NCBI RefSeq assembly: GCF_009857815.1
Contig: NZ_WVVW01000010.1
Span: forward strand, 124,001 to 188,000
Direction: 5' to 3'
DNA from: Pseudomaricurvus sp. HS19
Lineage (GTDB): Bacteria > Pseudomonadota > Gammaproteobacteria > Pseudomonadales > Cellvibrionaceae
Length of the DNA stretch: 64,000 nt
Shown here: positions 37,755-46,570 of the stretch, in pieces
How positions within the stretch are numbered: the first letter of the stretch is position 1
How the letters are laid out: every line of letters starts with the position of its first letter
Notes under the pieces: model-generated
Database searches by the model: none
Told to the model about the DNA's origin: nothing
The model's input: only the letters and a program-made list of their open reading frames with translations
Translations under genes and position numbers: made by a program

Positions 37755-37797
37755 GATGTCAAAATGACACCTCGCTGAGAGGTGTCATTTTGACATC
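37755..37797. promoter_or_regulatory. two NorR binding sites in a perfect 19-bp inverted repeat
   Basis: The arms (37755-37773 and 37779-37797) are perfect inverted copies with a 5-bp spacer. Each arm contains GTCA-N3-TGAC (GTCAAAATGAC and GTCATTTTGAC), the known NorR half-site format GT-N7-AC. The right end is 20 bp before the norR start, so NorR can also control itself. Confidence 0.85.
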
Positions 37798-37817
37798 GAT
37801 GTGGTAATTTTGACCGC

Positions 37818-39350
37818 ATGAGCCTCGAACACTACATCACCGTTATTGAAGACCTGAGTCGCGACCTGCCCGCCGAGGTGCGTTACCGGCGCCTGCTGGA
37901 AGCGATTCGCCACTCCATCCCCTGCGATGCCATCGGCCTGTTGCGGCTCGATGGTGATGTCCTGCGGCCGGTGGCCTTCAGCGGCCTGAGGGAGGAGACC
38001 CGCGGTCGCCGCTTCCTGCTCACCCAGCACCCGCGCCTGCAGGCCATCCTGGAGAGTCGCCAGTTGCTGCGCTTCGACGCCGACTCCGACCTGCCTGACC
38101 CTTACGACGGCCTGATGTATGTGCCCGACCAGCAGTTGCATGTGCACGACTGCATGGGAGTCTCCATCTACATCGACGACAAGCCCTGGGGTGTGATTAC
38201 CCTCGACGCCGTGCAGCCGGGCCAGTTTGAAAATGTGGCGCCGCGCCAGCAGGACATGGCCATCACCCTTACCCAGGCGGTGATCACCGCCGCCGAGCGT
38301 ATCGAACAGTTGCAGCAGCAGCTGCGCCACGGCCATCAGGTCACCGCCGAGCTGAACCGCGAGTTGGGGGCATCGGAGTTTATTGGCAGCAGCGCCGTGG
38401 TCAGGCGCCTGCTGGGCGATGTGGATGTGGTGGCGGCCACCCCGCTGACGGTGCTGATCGAAGGTGAGACCGGGGTGGGCAAGGAGTTAATCGCCCGCCG
38501 CCTGCACCTGAAATCCAGCCGCATCAACCAACCCCTGATACAGATTAACTGCGCCGCCCTGCCCGAGACCCTGGCCGAAGCCGAGCTGTTCGGCCACACC
38601 AAGGGCGCCTTTACCGGCGCCACCGAGGCCCGCGCCGGCCGCTTCGAACTGGCCGACGGCGGCACCCTGTTTCTCGACGAAGTGGGCGAGCTGCCGCTGG
38701 CGCTGCAGGCCAAACTGCTACGCGCCCTGCAGGAGGGCGAAGTGCAGCGCATGGGCAGCGACCACGCCATCAAGGTGGATGTGCGTATCATTGCTGCCAC
38801 CAATCGTAATCTGGAAGCAGAGGTGGAAGCAGGGCGCTTCCGCGCCGACCTCTACCATCGGCTAAGTGTATTCCCGTTGCGGGTACCGGCACTGCGCGAA
38901 CGCGGCGATGACGTACTCCAGCTGGCAGAGTACTTTCTGGAGCGTGACCAGCACCGCCTCAATATTCCCAAGTTGTTGCTGGACGATGCCGCGCGCCGTG
39001 CACTGCTCAGCTGCAGCTGGCCCGGCAACGTGCGCGAGCTGGAGCACCTGCTCAGCCGTGCTGCCCTCAAGGCCAGTCGTACGCCGACTGCTGGCGGGTT
39101 GGTGCAGATCGGCGCGCGGCATCTGGACTTGAGTGATGTGTCGGCTGAGAGTCTTGAGGAGAGTGCGCCCGCACCCGTTGCGAGCGGTGGTGGCTCGCTG
39201 ACCAGCCAGACCCACGCCTTCCAGGCGCAGGTGATTGAAGCCGCGTTGCGGAGAACCGGTTTTAATGTGGCGGCCGCGGCACGGGAGTTGGGGGTGGACC
39301 GGAGTAATTTGTTGCGGTTGATGAAGCGGTTGGGAGTGAGAGGGCGGTGA
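37818..39350 (+). CDS. norR: NorR, nitric-oxide-responsive sigma54 activator
   Basis: A 510-residue bacterial enhancer-binding protein. An N-terminal GAF domain (about 1-170), whose non-haem iron senses NO, is followed by the AAA+ domain. It shows Walker A EGETGVGKE, the sigma54 contact loop GAFTGA, Walker B GTLFLDEVGEL and sensor/arginine regions. A C-terminal Fis-type helix-turn-helix (GFNVAAAARELGVDRSNLLRLMKRLGV) completes it. It is divergent from hmp. The NorR sites and sigma54 promoter between them confirm the pairing. It marks the chromosomal left edge of the defence island. Confidence 0.93.
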   Translation: MSLEHYITVIEDLSRDLPAEVRYRRLLEAIRHSIPCDAIGLLRLDGDVLRPVAFSGLREETRGRRFLLTQHPRLQAILESRQLLRFDADSDLPDPYDGLMYVPDQQLHVHDCMGVSIYIDDKPWGVITLDAVQPGQFENVAPRQQDMAITLTQAVITAAERIEQLQQQLRHGHQVTAELNRELGASEFIGSSAVVRRLLGDVDVVAATPLTVLIEGETGVGKELIARRLHLKSSRINQPLIQINCAALPETLAEAELFGHTKGAFTGATEARAGRFELADGGTLFLDEVGELPLALQAKLLRALQEGEVQRMGSDHAIKVDVRIIAATNRNLEAEVEAGRFRADLYHRLSVFPLRVPALRERGDDVLQLAEYFLERDQHRLNIPKLLLDDAARRALLSCSWPGNVRELEHLLSRAALKASRTPTAGGLVQIGARHLDLSDVSAESLEESAPAPVASGGGSLTSQTHAFQAQVIEAALRRTGFNVAAAARELGVDRSNLLRLMKRLGVRGR

Positions 39351-39965
39351 AAGCGCTACGCCTTCACTCGCCTAGAAGTGATGGCGCCAAGGAGAGGACT
39401 GGGCACTGTTTTTCTGTAACCCTTTGAATCAATGGCCGTAAACATTGGTTAATGAAGAATCTAATGGGGATTCTACTGACCTGCAAATTGGAGATGCTGA
39501 TTTTGTCTGCAGCGGGAGCCTCTCCTGAATCACTACAAGGAAGACCATAGCTATTCGTACTTTGGAGTGGTGGCCGGGGTCTACTGAATACTATTTGTAA
39601 CTATATGATTTATCAGTATAAATAGTTTTCAATCTAGATTTATGCCCCCAAAAGTGCCCCCTATTAAAAGCGGTTGGCTATTTGGGTTGCCTGAACCTTC
39701 CTGCCCGAAGCACCAGCTAGTCTACTTCGATTGGTAAATCGGCTAGCGTTTGATTGATCAAATGGCTGGTTGATTGTTGAGCTATGTGTGCCGCTTTTGC
39801 ATAACCTGATTGCGTTTTCATCTGTTCGTGAATGGCTGCCTGTTGTGCGGAATAGATCCTTAACATCACTAAACTATCCATTATTAGCGCGTTGGCACCC
39901 CGCTTGTTATCTTTAACGGCTTAAGTCTAAAGCATTACGATAATTGTGGAATTTGAGGGGGCAGG
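39351..39965. other. gene-free, AT-richer left junction of the defence island
   Basis: 615 bp between norR and the CARF-like activator without a credible gene. Base composition falls compared with norR. Two direct TGCCCCC copies (39643-39649, 39655-39661) sit next to AT-rich sequence, as in arm sites near some phage-type integrase genes, but no integrase remains. Probably the scarred insertion boundary. Confidence 0.45.
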
Positions 39966-41459
39966 GTGGCCAAGGCGATAACAGCCTGGGTTGGTAGGCG
40001 CGATTTGGACGGTATGGAGCCGGGAGCAGAATCGGCAGGGCCAATATTGTCTACTCTTCTGGCCGAGTCATTTGAGCGGGTTGAGTTGCTGATTGATGAG
40101 CGAAGCTTGCCTGCGGCTCCTTACGTAAAGTGGCTCAGTGAGCAATCAGGTCTGCCCGTAACCTATACCCCGGTTCAGCTCTCCTCTCCCGTCCACTACG
40201 GTGATATCTATCGCGCCGCGAAAAGTCAGCTGGGCCGGATGGATGAACGCGGGGATGAAATCCACGTCCTGCTCAGCCCTGGCACTCCGGTTATGCACGC
40301 CGTTTGGGTGTTGCTATGCAAAACCCAATTCCCGCAAGCGACCCTCTGGCAGAGCTCAAAAGAGGCCGGGGTCGAGCAAGTCCATATTCCCTTTCATATT
40401 TCTGCTGAGTACCGGCCTGCTGCTGATCAAATTTCGTCCAAAGGCCTGTGGGATTTGTCTTTATCCAGGGCGCCTGCTGATGCCGCTTTTGATGACATTG
40501 TTACACAAACCCCGGTGATGCAGCGTTTGATCAGCCAAGCGTCGCTATTGGCCACCAAGGCGGTACCGGTATTGATATATGGGGAGTCCGGTACCGGGAA
40601 GGAGCTCTTTGCCAGGGCTATTCACAATGCCAGCTCCAGGTCTGCCAGTCCTTTTGTCGCGCTCAACTGCGGCGCTATCCCGTCGGAGCTGGTGGATTCC
40701 GTGCTCTTTGGCCATAAGAAAGGGGCTTTTACCGGCGCGCATCAGGATCGTCAGGGGGTGTTTAAGAAGGCTGATGGCGGGACTCTGTTTCTGGATGAGT
40801 TCGGTGAGCTGGAGCCGTCCGTACAGGTGCGTTTGCTGCGAGCTTTGCAGGAGGGAGTGATAACGCCTGTCGGAGCCGCAGATGAGCAGGCGGTCGATGT
40901 GCGGATCATCTGTGCGACCAATAAAGATCTGATGGCCGAGGTGGCCGAAGGGCGTTTTCGTGAGGATCTCTTCTACCGGGTCGCAGTAGGCGTCTTGCAC
41001 TTGCCGCCCTTGAGACAGAGGGAGGGAGATCTGACCTTGCTGATGGATGCCGTTCTGGACTCCCTGCAGAAGGATGACACCAGCCTTGAGGGTAAAAAGT
41101 TTTCTGTAGAAGCAAGAAATATTATCCTTTCGCGCCCTTGGGTGGGCAATATGCGTGAGCTTCACTCCACCATCTTTCGGGCTGCCATCTGGAGCGAGGG
41201 GGAAAACATCAGTGCAGAGGATATCCGTTCGGCGCTGATCGCCATGCCCGAGCAATCTGCAACCGATACTCCGATAGATTGGTCTCAGGGTATTGATTTG
41301 CAAGAGATTTGTGATGATTTAAGGCGTAAATATATCCGCCAGGCGCTGGTATTTGCGAAGGGCAAAAAGACCAGAGCAGCGGAATTGTTGGGGTTCGGCA
41401 ATTATCAGACGCTCAGCAATCAAATGGAAAAACTGGGAATCACCAGCGACGACCAGTAA
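39966..41459 (+). CDS. sigma54 activator with CARF-like N-terminal domain (RtcR-type), island regulator
   Basis: A 497-residue enhancer-binding protein. Residues 1-170 form a Rossmann-like domain with IHVLLSPGTPVMHAVWVLL (the SPGT loop at 104-107). This resembles the ligand loop of the CARF domain in RtcR, the RNA-repair regulator. The AAA+ domain follows: Walker A GESGTGKE (206-213), GAFTGA loop (253-258) needed to contact sigma54, Walker B LFLDEF (274-279). A Fis-like helix-turn-helix ends the protein (TRAAELLGFGNYQTLSNQMEKLGI). GTG 39966 is preceded by GAGGGG. No rtcA/rtcB genes are nearby; instead it precedes hsdR with a sigma54 promoter between. CARF domains bind cyclic oligonucleotides or RNA ends, so ligand-triggered control of defence genes is inferred. 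Confidence 0.85.
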   Translation: MAKAITAWVGRRDLDGMEPGAESAGPILSTLLAESFERVELLIDERSLPAAPYVKWLSEQSGLPVTYTPVQLSSPVHYGDIYRAAKSQLGRMDERGDEIHVLLSPGTPVMHAVWVLLCKTQFPQATLWQSSKEAGVEQVHIPFHISAEYRPAADQISSKGLWDLSLSRAPADAAFDDIVTQTPVMQRLISQASLLATKAVPVLIYGESGTGKELFARAIHNASSRSASPFVALNCGAIPSELVDSVLFGHKKGAFTGAHQDRQGVFKKADGGTLFLDEFGELEPSVQVRLLRALQEGVITPVGAADEQAVDVRIICATNKDLMAEVAEGRFREDLFYRVAVGVLHLPPLRQREGDLTLLMDAVLDSLQKDDTSLEGKKFSVEARNIILSRPWVGNMRELHSTIFRAAIWSEGENISAEDIRSALIAMPEQSATDTPIDWSQGIDLQEICDDLRRKYIRQALVFAKGKKTRAAELLGFGNYQTLSNQMEKLGITSDDQ

Positions 41460-41462
41460 AAC

Positions 41463-41478
41463 TGGCACAGCCTTCGCT
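41463..41478 (+). promoter_or_regulatory. sigma54 promoter upstream of hsdR
   Basis: TGGCACA-GCCT-TCGCT matches TGGCACR-N4-TTGCW with a single change (T to C). GG and GC have the strict 10-bp spacing. It begins 4 bp after the activator stop. Transcription would start near 41489-41490, giving a leader of about 19 bases to ATG 41508. Confidence 0.75.
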
Positions 41479-41507
41479 ATAGGGCTGTCATGGACAGAAT
41501 TATTTTT

Positions 41508-44500
41508 ATGCAATCGACCAATTTTGAGTTTCTCCGCCCCGAGAACGACATCCTGGCCAACCTGGGAGGTCTGGCCGAGGCCGTCCTGCACATCGATCCG
41601 GGCAGCGCCCTGACCCGCCTGCGCAGCTTCGCGGAAGAACTGACCAAATCCATCTATAAGGAAGAAGTGCTGCCACGCCTGCCGGAATCCAGCTTCTACG
41701 AGCTGGTCAAAAGTCCGGTGTTCCAGGATTGTGTCAGCACGTCGCTCATTCACCAGATCAACTTCCTGCGCATTCAGGGTAACGATGCGGCTCATGGTGC
41801 CGAGGGTGAGCTGCGCAATGCCCAGGTGGCATTGGGTACCGCGCACCAGCTGGCCATGTACATGGCCATTAAGTACTACAGCAAGGGCAAAGCGGATATC
41901 CCTGCCTTTCAGGAGGTAAAAGACCCCTCTGCCCAGCTGGCTCAACTGCAAAAGTCCGTTTCCAGCTACGAGCGAGAGCTGAAGCAACAGCAGGACGAGC
42001 TCGAAAGGGTGATGGAGCAGCTGGAGCGGGAACGCACCAGAAATCTCGATAAGCTGGATGCACCCGCCAAACCCGACCAGCAGAAGCGCCAGCAGCAAAG
42101 CCAGAAGGTGGCCGACAGCCTGCAGTGGAACGAGGCCAAGACCCGTGCCCTACTGATCGACGCCATGCTACTGCAGGCTGGATGGGATATCGCTGATGCC
42201 GAACAGGTTGGGCAAGAGGTGGAAGTTACCTTCCCAAATAACCGCTCCGGCAAGGGCTATGTGGACTATGTCCTCTGGGGCGACAACGGCCAGCCGTTGG
42301 CAGTGGTGGAGGCGAAAAAGTCCGGCAATACCAATCTGCAGGCCGGTCGGGAGCAGGCGCGCCTTTACGCCGATGCTCTGGAGAACATGGGCTATCAACG
42401 GCCGGTAATCTTCTACACCAACGGTTACGAAACCTTTATCTGGGATGACAAGCAGTACAACACCTATCGTCCGGTCTATGGCTTCTACAGCAAGGACAGC
42501 CTCGAATACGTCATTTACCAGCGCAGCTACCGCAAGCCCGAGTTGGAGCGCTTCAATCCGGAACTGAGCATTGCCGATCGCCCCTACCAGATCGAAGCCA
42601 TCAAGACGGTGGCCGCACATTTCCAGGGGCAGCGCCGCAAGGCACTGATCATTCAGGCCACCGGTACCGGCAAGACCCGGGTTGCCATTGCCCTGGCCGA
42701 GCTGCTGTTGCGCACCGGCTGGTCCAAGCGGGTGCTGTTCCTCTGTGACCGCAAAGAGCTGCGGGTGCAGGCCGATGACGCCTTCAAGCAGAATCTGCCC
42801 TCCGAGCCACGCTGTGTCATTGGTGAAACCAACAAGATCGACCAGACCGCCCGTGTCTACATCGCTACCTACCCGGGCATGATGAACCGCTTTACCCAAC
42901 TGGATGTGGGCTTTTTCGACCTGATCGTCGCCGATGAATCGCACCGCAGTATCTACAACAAGTACCGCGACCTGTTCGACTACTTCGATGCCCTGCAGGT
43001 AGGCCTGACCGCTACCCCGGTCAAGTTCATCAGCCGCAACACATTCGATATGTTCGATTGCGAAACCACCGATCCCACGTTCGAGTTTGGGCTGGACGCC
43101 GCCATCAACAACGATCCCCCTTACCTGGTGCCATTCCGGGTGAAGGACCTCACCACCGACTTTCTGCGCGACGGCATTCACTACAGTCAGCTGTCGGACG
43201 AGCAAAAGAAGCAGCTGGAAGAGGATCTGGGGGAAGACGAGGCCAAAAATACCACCATTGCCGGAAAGGACATCGGCCGCAAAATCTTCAGCGAAGATAC
43301 CGACCGCATCATCCTCGAAAACCTGATCAACAACGGTATCAAGGATGAAACCGGCTCCCTGGTGGGCAAAACCATTGTCTTTGCCCAGCGGCAGGATCAC
43401 GCCGAGCATCTGGAAAAGCTGTTCTGCAAGCTCTATCCCCAGTATGGCACCAAGGTGTGCAAGGTCATCCATAACGCCATTCCCCATGTGGAGAGCCTGA
43501 TAAAGGAGTTCAAAAAGCCCGATAACGACTTCCGCATTGCCATCTCGGTGGACATGCTCGATACCGGTATCGACGTGCCTGAGGTGGTCAACCTGGTGTT
43601 CGCCAAGCCGGTGAAGTCCTGGGTCAAGTTCTGGCAGATGATCGGTCGCGGTACGCGCCTGCGTCCCAACCTGTTTGGCCCGGGCAAGCCCAAAACCGAA
43701 TTCCTCATCTTCGATCACTACGGCAACTTCGACTTCTTCGAGCAGGAATACAAGGAGCCCGAAGACACCAGCGGTAAATCCCTGCTACAAACTACCTTCG
43801 AAGCCCGCCTGGAGATGGCGCAGGCCGCACTCAAGCACAATCACGCCCAGGCTTTCGATGCCGCCATTGAGCTGCTGCGGGCGGATATCAACGATTTGCC
43901 CGAAAACAGCATCGCCGTCCGTCGCCAGCTGCGTTCGGTCCATCAGCTGCAGCAAACCGACCTGCTGAAAAAGCTGGACGCCAAGACCCAGCACCTGCTG
44001 GCCAACACCATTGCGCCGCTGATGTCAGCCCGGGTACTGAGTGACAAGCACGCCACCCAGCTGGATAAGCTCATGGCCAGTATCCAGCGCTGTCTGGTGG
44101 AGCAGGCAAGCTGCTTCGAGGATGGGCGTGATCAGCTGCTGGCGGAGCTGGATAAACTGGCGATCAATATTCAGGCCGTACGCCAGAAAGATGCCACCAT
44201 TGCCGAAGTGCGCAGCGCCGACTTCTGGCACAACGCCACCATCGACAAGCTGGAACACACCCGCAAAGAGCTGCGCGGCATCATGAAATATCGCCAGTCT
44301 GGCGGCGGTGGTCTATACGATATGCCAGCCACCCGTACCGGTGACACTGGCATTCAGGAAACCGAGCGCAAGGTAGTCATTGCCGGCGCCAACGAGGCCA
44401 TGCTCTACCGCCGCCGCCTGAAAGAGATTCTGGACAACATGGTGGCCGCCAACCCCACCCTGCAAAAGATCCGCAAGGGAGAGGCCATAGCCGAGGCGGA

Positions 44501-44879
44501 GCTGAAAACCCTCACCTCCGCCATACTCACCAGCCATCCGGGCGTCAGCCTGGAGACCCTCAACGAATTCTACGGCCGCACCGCCGATCAACTGCACCTC
44601 ACCGTGCGCGAGCTCATCGGCCTCGACCCGCAAGCCATCGAGGACCACTTCAAAGGGTTCCTGCACGCCCACCCCGGCCTCACCGCCCAACAGGTGCGTT
44701 TTATGAACCTGCTGAAAAACTTCATCGCCCAGAACGGCTCCATCGTGGTGGACAAACTCTACGAGGCACCGTTTAACAGTGTCTCGCCGGAGGGGATTGA
44801 TGGCGTCTTCACCCCCGACGATGTGGGTGAATTGATTGCAGTGCTTAAACCCTTTTTAAAGAACGAACCCCGCCCTTGA
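41508..44879 (+). CDS. hsdR: type I restriction enzyme R subunit (HsdR)
   Basis: A 1123-residue restriction and translocase subunit. The N-terminal DUF4145-like domain (STNFEFLRPENDILANLGGLAEAVL) and a coiled coil (residues about 150-200) precede the nuclease domain with VDYVLWGDNGQPLAVVEAKKSG (PD-ExK type). The helicase has QATGTGKTRVAIALAEL (Walker A), VADESHRSIY (motif II, DESH) and GLTATP (motif III). The second helicase domain holds VSVDMLDTGIDVPEV and QMIGRGTRLRP. A C-terminal EcoEI_R_C-like region follows. Homologues normally start M-x-STNF, so ATG 41508 is preferred; an in-frame ATG at 41490 with AGGG before it would be leaderless if the sigma54 promoter is used. Confidence 0.93.
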   Translation: MQSTNFEFLRPENDILANLGGLAEAVLHIDPGSALTRLRSFAEELTKSIYKEEVLPRLPESSFYELVKSPVFQDCVSTSLIHQINFLRIQGNDAAHGAEGELRNAQVALGTAHQLAMYMAIKYYSKGKADIPAFQEVKDPSAQLAQLQKSVSSYERELKQQQDELERVMEQLERERTRNLDKLDAPAKPDQQKRQQQSQKVADSLQWNEAKTRALLIDAMLLQAGWDIADAEQVGQEVEVTFPNNRSGKGYVDYVLWGDNGQPLAVVEAKKSGNTNLQAGREQARLYADALENMGYQRPVIFYTNGYETFIWDDKQYNTYRPVYGFYSKDSLEYVIYQRSYRKPELERFNPELSIADRPYQIEAIKTVAAHFQGQRRKALIIQATGTGKTRVAIALAELLLRTGWSKRVLFLCDRKELRVQADDAFKQNLPSEPRCVIGETNKIDQTARVYIATYPGMMNRFTQLDVGFFDLIVADESHRSIYNKYRDLFDYFDALQVGLTATPVKFISRNTFDMFDCETTDPTFEFGLDAAINNDPPYLVPFRVKDLTTDFLRDGIHYSQLSDEQKKQLEEDLGEDEAKNTTIAGKDIGRKIFSEDTDRIILENLINNGIKDETGSLVGKTIVFAQRQDHAEHLEKLFCKLYPQYGTKVCKVIHNAIPHVESLIKEFKKPDNDFRIAISVDMLDTGIDVPEVVNLVFAKPVKSWVKFWQMIGRGTRLRPNLFGPGKPKTEFLIFDHYGNFDFFEQEYKEPEDTSGKSLLQTTFEARLEMAQAALKHNHAQAFDAAIELLRADINDLPENSIAVRRQLRSVHQLQQTDLLKKLDAKTQHLLANTIAPLMSARVLSDKHATQLDKLMASIQRCLVEQASCFEDGRDQLLAELDKLAINIQAVRQKDATIAEVRSADFWHNATIDKLEHTRKELRGIMKYRQSGGGGLYDMPATRTGDTGIQETERKVVIAGANEAMLYRRRLKEILDNMVAANPTLQKIRKGEAIAEAELKTLTSAILTSHPGVSLETLNEFYGRTADQLHLTVRELIGLDPQAIEDHFKGFLHAHPGLTAQQVRFMNLLKNFIAQNGSIVVDKLYEAPFNSVSPEGIDGVFTPDDVGELIAVLKPFLKNEPRP

Positions 44880-44904
44880 GGGGCGAAATCACCAAATACA
44901 ACAA

Positions 44905-44924
44905 GGTGCAGCCACAGCTGCACC
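44905..44924. repeat. perfect 8-bp hairpin between hsdR and hsdM
   Basis: GGTGCAGC-CACA-GCTGCACC with no T-run. It lies in the 65-bp gap of the operon, so it may affect mRNA processing or the relative expression of HsdM and HsdR. Confidence 0.45.
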
Positions 44925-44944
44925 CGGTAACTTAGAGAGACAAA

Positions 44945-46570
44945 ATGCTAACAGGCCAAATCCGCAACGATATCGACAAACTCTGGGAAAAATTCTGGAC
45001 CGGCGGTATCACCAACCCCTTAACCGTGATCGAGCAGATCAGCTACCTGATGTTTGCCCGCATGCTCGACATGCAGGAGGAGGTGGCCGAGCGCAAGGCG
45101 GCCCGTACTGGCAAGGCGGTGGATCGCATCTTCCCCGATACGCCGCAAGGCCAGCTGCTGCGCTGGAAGAACTTTAAAAACCTCAGCGGCAAGGAGCTGC
45201 ACAAGCACCTGAAGAGCGAGGTCTACCCGTTTTTCGCCACGCTGGGGCAGAAGTCCGATGATCAGGATGGTCTGGGCGAAGAGGGCACCGCCATTGAAGC
45301 GCTGGGCCACATCGGCGAATACATGCAGGATGCCGACCTGGAGATCAAAAACGAATCCGTACTGGTGTCAGCGCTGGAGATGGTGGACGAATTGCCCCTC
45401 ACTCAGAGCGATGTAAAGGGCGATATCTACGAATACCTGCTCAGTAAACTCACTACCGCCGGTATCAACGGCCAGTTTCGCACCCCGCGCCACATCATCG
45501 ACGCCATGATCGAACTGGCCGACCCGCAGCCTACCGAAACCGTGTGCGACCCCGCCTGTGGCACCGCCGGCTTCCTCGCCCGCACCATGGAGTACCTCAA
45601 CCGGGTTTACTCCAGCTCCGAGGCCGAAGGCGGCACCTGGCAAGACGAAGACGGCAACACCCACTACAGCGGCGACCTGCTGGAACCCTACCGCGACCAC
45701 ATCAACAAACAGATGTTCTGGGGCTTCGATTTCGATACCACCATGCTCAGAGTGAGTAGTATGAACATGGCCCTGCACGGTGTGAACGGCGCCAACATCC
45801 TCTATCAGGACAGCTTGAGCAAATCCATCAAAGAGCACTACCCACAGCAGGAGCAGGACTTCTTCGATGTGATCCTGGCCAACCCGCCTTTCAAGGGCAG
45901 CCTGGACGAGACCAACACCAACCCCGATGTACTGGGGCTGGTCAAAACCAAAAAAACTGAACTGCTGTTTGTGGCCCATATTCTGCGTGCGCTCAAGCTT
46001 GGCGGCCGCGCCGCCGTGATCGTGCCCGATGGGGTGCTGTTCGGCTCCTCCAAAGCCCACCAGCAACTGCGCCAGGAGCTGATCGAAAACAACCAGCTGG
46101 AAGGCATCGTCAGCCTGCCCAGTGGGGTATTTAAACCCTATGCCGGGGTCAGTACCGCGATTTTGATGTTTACCAAAGGCGGCACCACCGAGCGGGTCTG
46201 GTTCTACGACCTGCAGGCTGATGGCTACTCATTGGATGATAAGCGCACCCCCTTAAAAGGGGAGGGCAGCAACGACCTGCCGGATGCCATTGCCCAGTGG
46301 AAGCAATACCGCAAGGCGGTCGATGAATACCTCAGTCATTCCCGCGCAGGCGGGAATCCATTTCTGCCATGGGAAGACAAAACCCAAAAGGCCTTCGTTG
46401 TTGATGCCAAAGATATTGCCGTCAACAAGTACGATCTCTCCATCAACCGCTACAAAGAGGTGGTGTACGACGAGGAGCAGTATGAAGACCCCAAGGCAAT
46501 CCTGAAAAAGCTCAAGGCATTGGAAAGCGAGATTCTGGCTGACCTGAATGAGTTGGAGGGGATGCTGTGA
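44945..46570 (+). CDS. hsdM: type I DNA methyltransferase M subunit (HsdM)
   Basis: A 541-residue N6-adenine methyltransferase. The N-terminal HsdM domain (MLTGQIRNDIDKLWEKFWTG) leads to the SAM-binding region GQFRTPRHIIDAMIEL and VCDPACGTAGFL (motif I). The catalytic motif IV is DVILANPPFKG (NPPF). Near the C terminus, residues about 464-473 read SHSRAGGNPF, an in-frame insertion encoded by a dispersed palindromic DNA repeat. hsdM ends inside the GTGA overlap with hsdS, so M and S are translationally coupled. Together with HsdS it methylates the target sequence. Confidence 0.94.
   Translation: MLTGQIRNDIDKLWEKFWTGGITNPLTVIEQISYLMFARMLDMQEEVAERKAARTGKAVDRIFPDTPQGQLLRWKNFKNLSGKELHKHLKSEVYPFFATLGQKSDDQDGLGEEGTAIEALGHIGEYMQDADLEIKNESVLVSALEMVDELPLTQSDVKGDIYEYLLSKLTTAGINGQFRTPRHIIDAMIELADPQPTETVCDPACGTAGFLARTMEYLNRVYSSSEAEGGTWQDEDGNTHYSGDLLEPYRDHINKQMFWGFDFDTTMLRVSSMNMALHGVNGANILYQDSLSKSIKEHYPQQEQDFFDVILANPPFKGSLDETNTNPDVLGLVKTKKTELLFVAHILRALKLGGRAAVIVPDGVLFGSSKAHQQLRQELIENNQLEGIVSLPSGVFKPYAGVSTAILMFTKGGTTERVWFYDLQADGYSLDDKRTPLKGEGSNDLPDAIAQWKQYRKAVDEYLSHSRAGGNPFLPWEDKTQKAFVVDAKDIAVNKYDLSINRYKEVVYDEEQYEDPKAILKKLKALESEILADLNELEGML
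46335..46363. repeat. palindromic repeat inserted in-frame in hsdM
   Basis: GTCATTCCCGCG followed by CAGGCGGGAATCCA is a copy of the intergenic palindrome family also seen at 21879-21960. Translated here it gives SHSRAGGNPF within HsdM without breaking the frame. Confidence 0.7.

Noticed and set aside
39562-39590. TTTGGAGTGGTGGCCGGGGTC as a left attachment site matching the ssrA end
   Set aside because: It resembles the ssrA end only with an insertion and several changes; too weak to call a direct repeat.
39966-41459. True RtcR controlling RNA repair genes
   Set aside because: rtcA and rtcB are not present in the window, and the adjacent sigma54 promoter points to hsdR.
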